From contig CP070652.1 in the NCBI GenBank assembly GCA_020354645.1, positions 1,618,673-1,673,706 of the forward strand: 55,034 bases of DNA, read 5' to 3'. Positions 54,579 to 55,034 of this stretch are shown here, in pieces. A program made the position numbers and the translations under genes. Within the stretch, counting starts at the first letter, position 1; each line of letters opens with the position of its first letter. The notes beneath the pieces were generated by a model. It worked only from the letters and a program-made list of their open reading frames with translations, was not told the origin of the DNA and did not search any database. The stretch is from Deltaproteobacteria bacterium. GTDB taxonomy: Bacteria > Desulfobacterota > Desulfobacteria > Desulfobacterales > G020354645.

Positions 54579-54620
54579 AAAAAAGGATTATTTCCCAAAA
54601 TAGGAATAACCCTTTTTTAT
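54579..54620. terminator. Bidirectional hairpin terminator
   Basis: A-rich AAAAAAGG pairs with CCTTTTTT through a roughly 16-bp imperfect stem (54579-54620). T-runs occur on both strands, so it could end transcription in either direction upstream of the pump operon. Confidence 0.7.
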
Positions 54621-54635
54621 TGGCATCAAATATTT

Positions 54636-54837
54636 ACGGGTTGTTGCCCAAAGATATTTTCGCTGAGTCTAAAACGTTTCTTGATAAATCTAAAGCTTGC
54701 TCCAGGCGCTTTGAAAACTCGTCCCGCTTGAGCGCGGGACTCAAACAGGTTCAAAGCGCTTTTCTTCCGCTACGCTAAGATTTATGAATACAAAAACGTT
54801 TTAATGACCGCTCAAAAATATTTGGGCAACAACCCGT
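54636..54837. repeat. 202-bp imperfect palindrome with central hairpin
   Basis: The ends ACGGGTTGTTGCCCAAA (54636-54652) and TTTGGGCAACAACCCGT (54821-54837) are perfect complements. Further inward, AAAACGTTT with AAAACGTTT-type segments (54671 and 54793 regions) and GGCGCTTTGAA with TTCAAAGCGC pair. The centre is a GTCCCGC/GCGGGAC hairpin near 54721-54740. It has no ORF. Similar in scale to 8550-8744. Confidence 0.7.
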
Positions 54838-55034
54838 TGAATTGTGAATAATGCACTAACCCAGGTCACAGGTCAAGAGGTATCCATGATCACAATTATG
54901 ACTCCAATCACACACGGCAGTCAATAAGAAGATGCCCTCCGGAACGGAGAAAGAATGAAGCTTCACATTGAGCGCTGTCTAAGAAATGTGATGAAGACGA
55001 AGAAATAGCTTAAGGCACCAAAGAGGAGTGCTTC
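54838..55034. other. Terminal stretch, no recognised feature
   Basis: Only tiny ORFs are seen. A short ATG ORF near 54955 has a GGAGAAAG upstream but only 17 codons. Confidence 0.35.

Overview
The window looks like a chromosomal segment of an anaerobic, aromatic- or heterocycle-degrading bacterium, most likely a Desulfobacterota sulfate reducer of the Desulfobacterales type. This is inferred from gene content: ATPases of the benzoyl-CoA reductase / 2-hydroxyacyl-CoA dehydratase activator family, an iron-sulfur flavin oxidoreductase, a molybdenum hydroxylase with its selenium-type maturation genes, TRAP uptake, EtfAB with a ferredoxin head, and acyl-CoA enzymes. Base composition is moderate and several TTG/GTG starts carry good ribosome binding sites. 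No rRNA, tRNA, CRISPR array or intact insertion sequence was seen.

Layout. 1-1.2 kb: a small reverse-strand ORF, a tandem PilZ protein and a multi-hairpin intergenic element. 1.4-5.9 kb (+): two consecutive two-gene modules, each a coiled-coil multi-pass membrane protein followed by an exported von Willebrand A (MIDAS) protein. The modules are separated by a strong terminator and preceded by near-identical promoters. I cannot match them to a named system, and they are the best candidate here for something undescribed. 5.9-8.7 kb: a lone activator ATPase, a decayed gene, a DUF2080-like protein, a GNAT acetyltransferase and a large palindromic element. 8.9-13.9 kb (-): an oxidoreductase with an unusual GIY-YIG-like tail, a ferredoxin with three cluster cysteines, two Bcr/Bzd-type ATPase subunits, and a truncated remnant of the partner reductase/dehydratase subunit.

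14-32.7 kb (mostly -): a DUF6125-like protein, an MFS carrier, molybdenum hydroxylase maturation factors (YqeC, YqeB, MocA-like), a TRAP carboxylate transporter, a three-subunit molybdenum hydroxylase, a PaaK-type CoA ligase, and a HyuA/HyuB pair. 32.8-40.3 kb (-): a methylmalonyl-CoA-mutase-type enzyme in two subunits, a GntR/FCD regulator, an acyl-CoA dehydrogenase lacking the canonical glutamate, EtfA, EtfB and a family III CoA transferase. This reads as a catabolic island: uptake, hydroxylation, ring opening or carboxylation, CoA activation, beta-oxidation and carbon-skeleton rearrangement. A 15-bp palindrome over the -10 region occurs upstream of the CoA-transferase operon and again upstream of the 3-hydroxyacyl-CoA dehydrogenase/hydratase fusion at 44 kb. 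It is a candidate operator for the GntR regulator.

40.7-43.7 kb (-): a short SerA-like dehydrogenase, a cysteine-rich small protein and a TrpB2-like enzyme. 44.1-46.2 kb (+): the fused HAD/ECH protein. 46.2-49.8 kb (-): a DUF3999/DUF2339 membrane pair. 50-54.4 kb (-): an RND efflux pump with its adaptor. Intergenic spaces are rich in large imperfect palindromes and short-period hairpin repeats. These are listed individually because they look like dispersed families.
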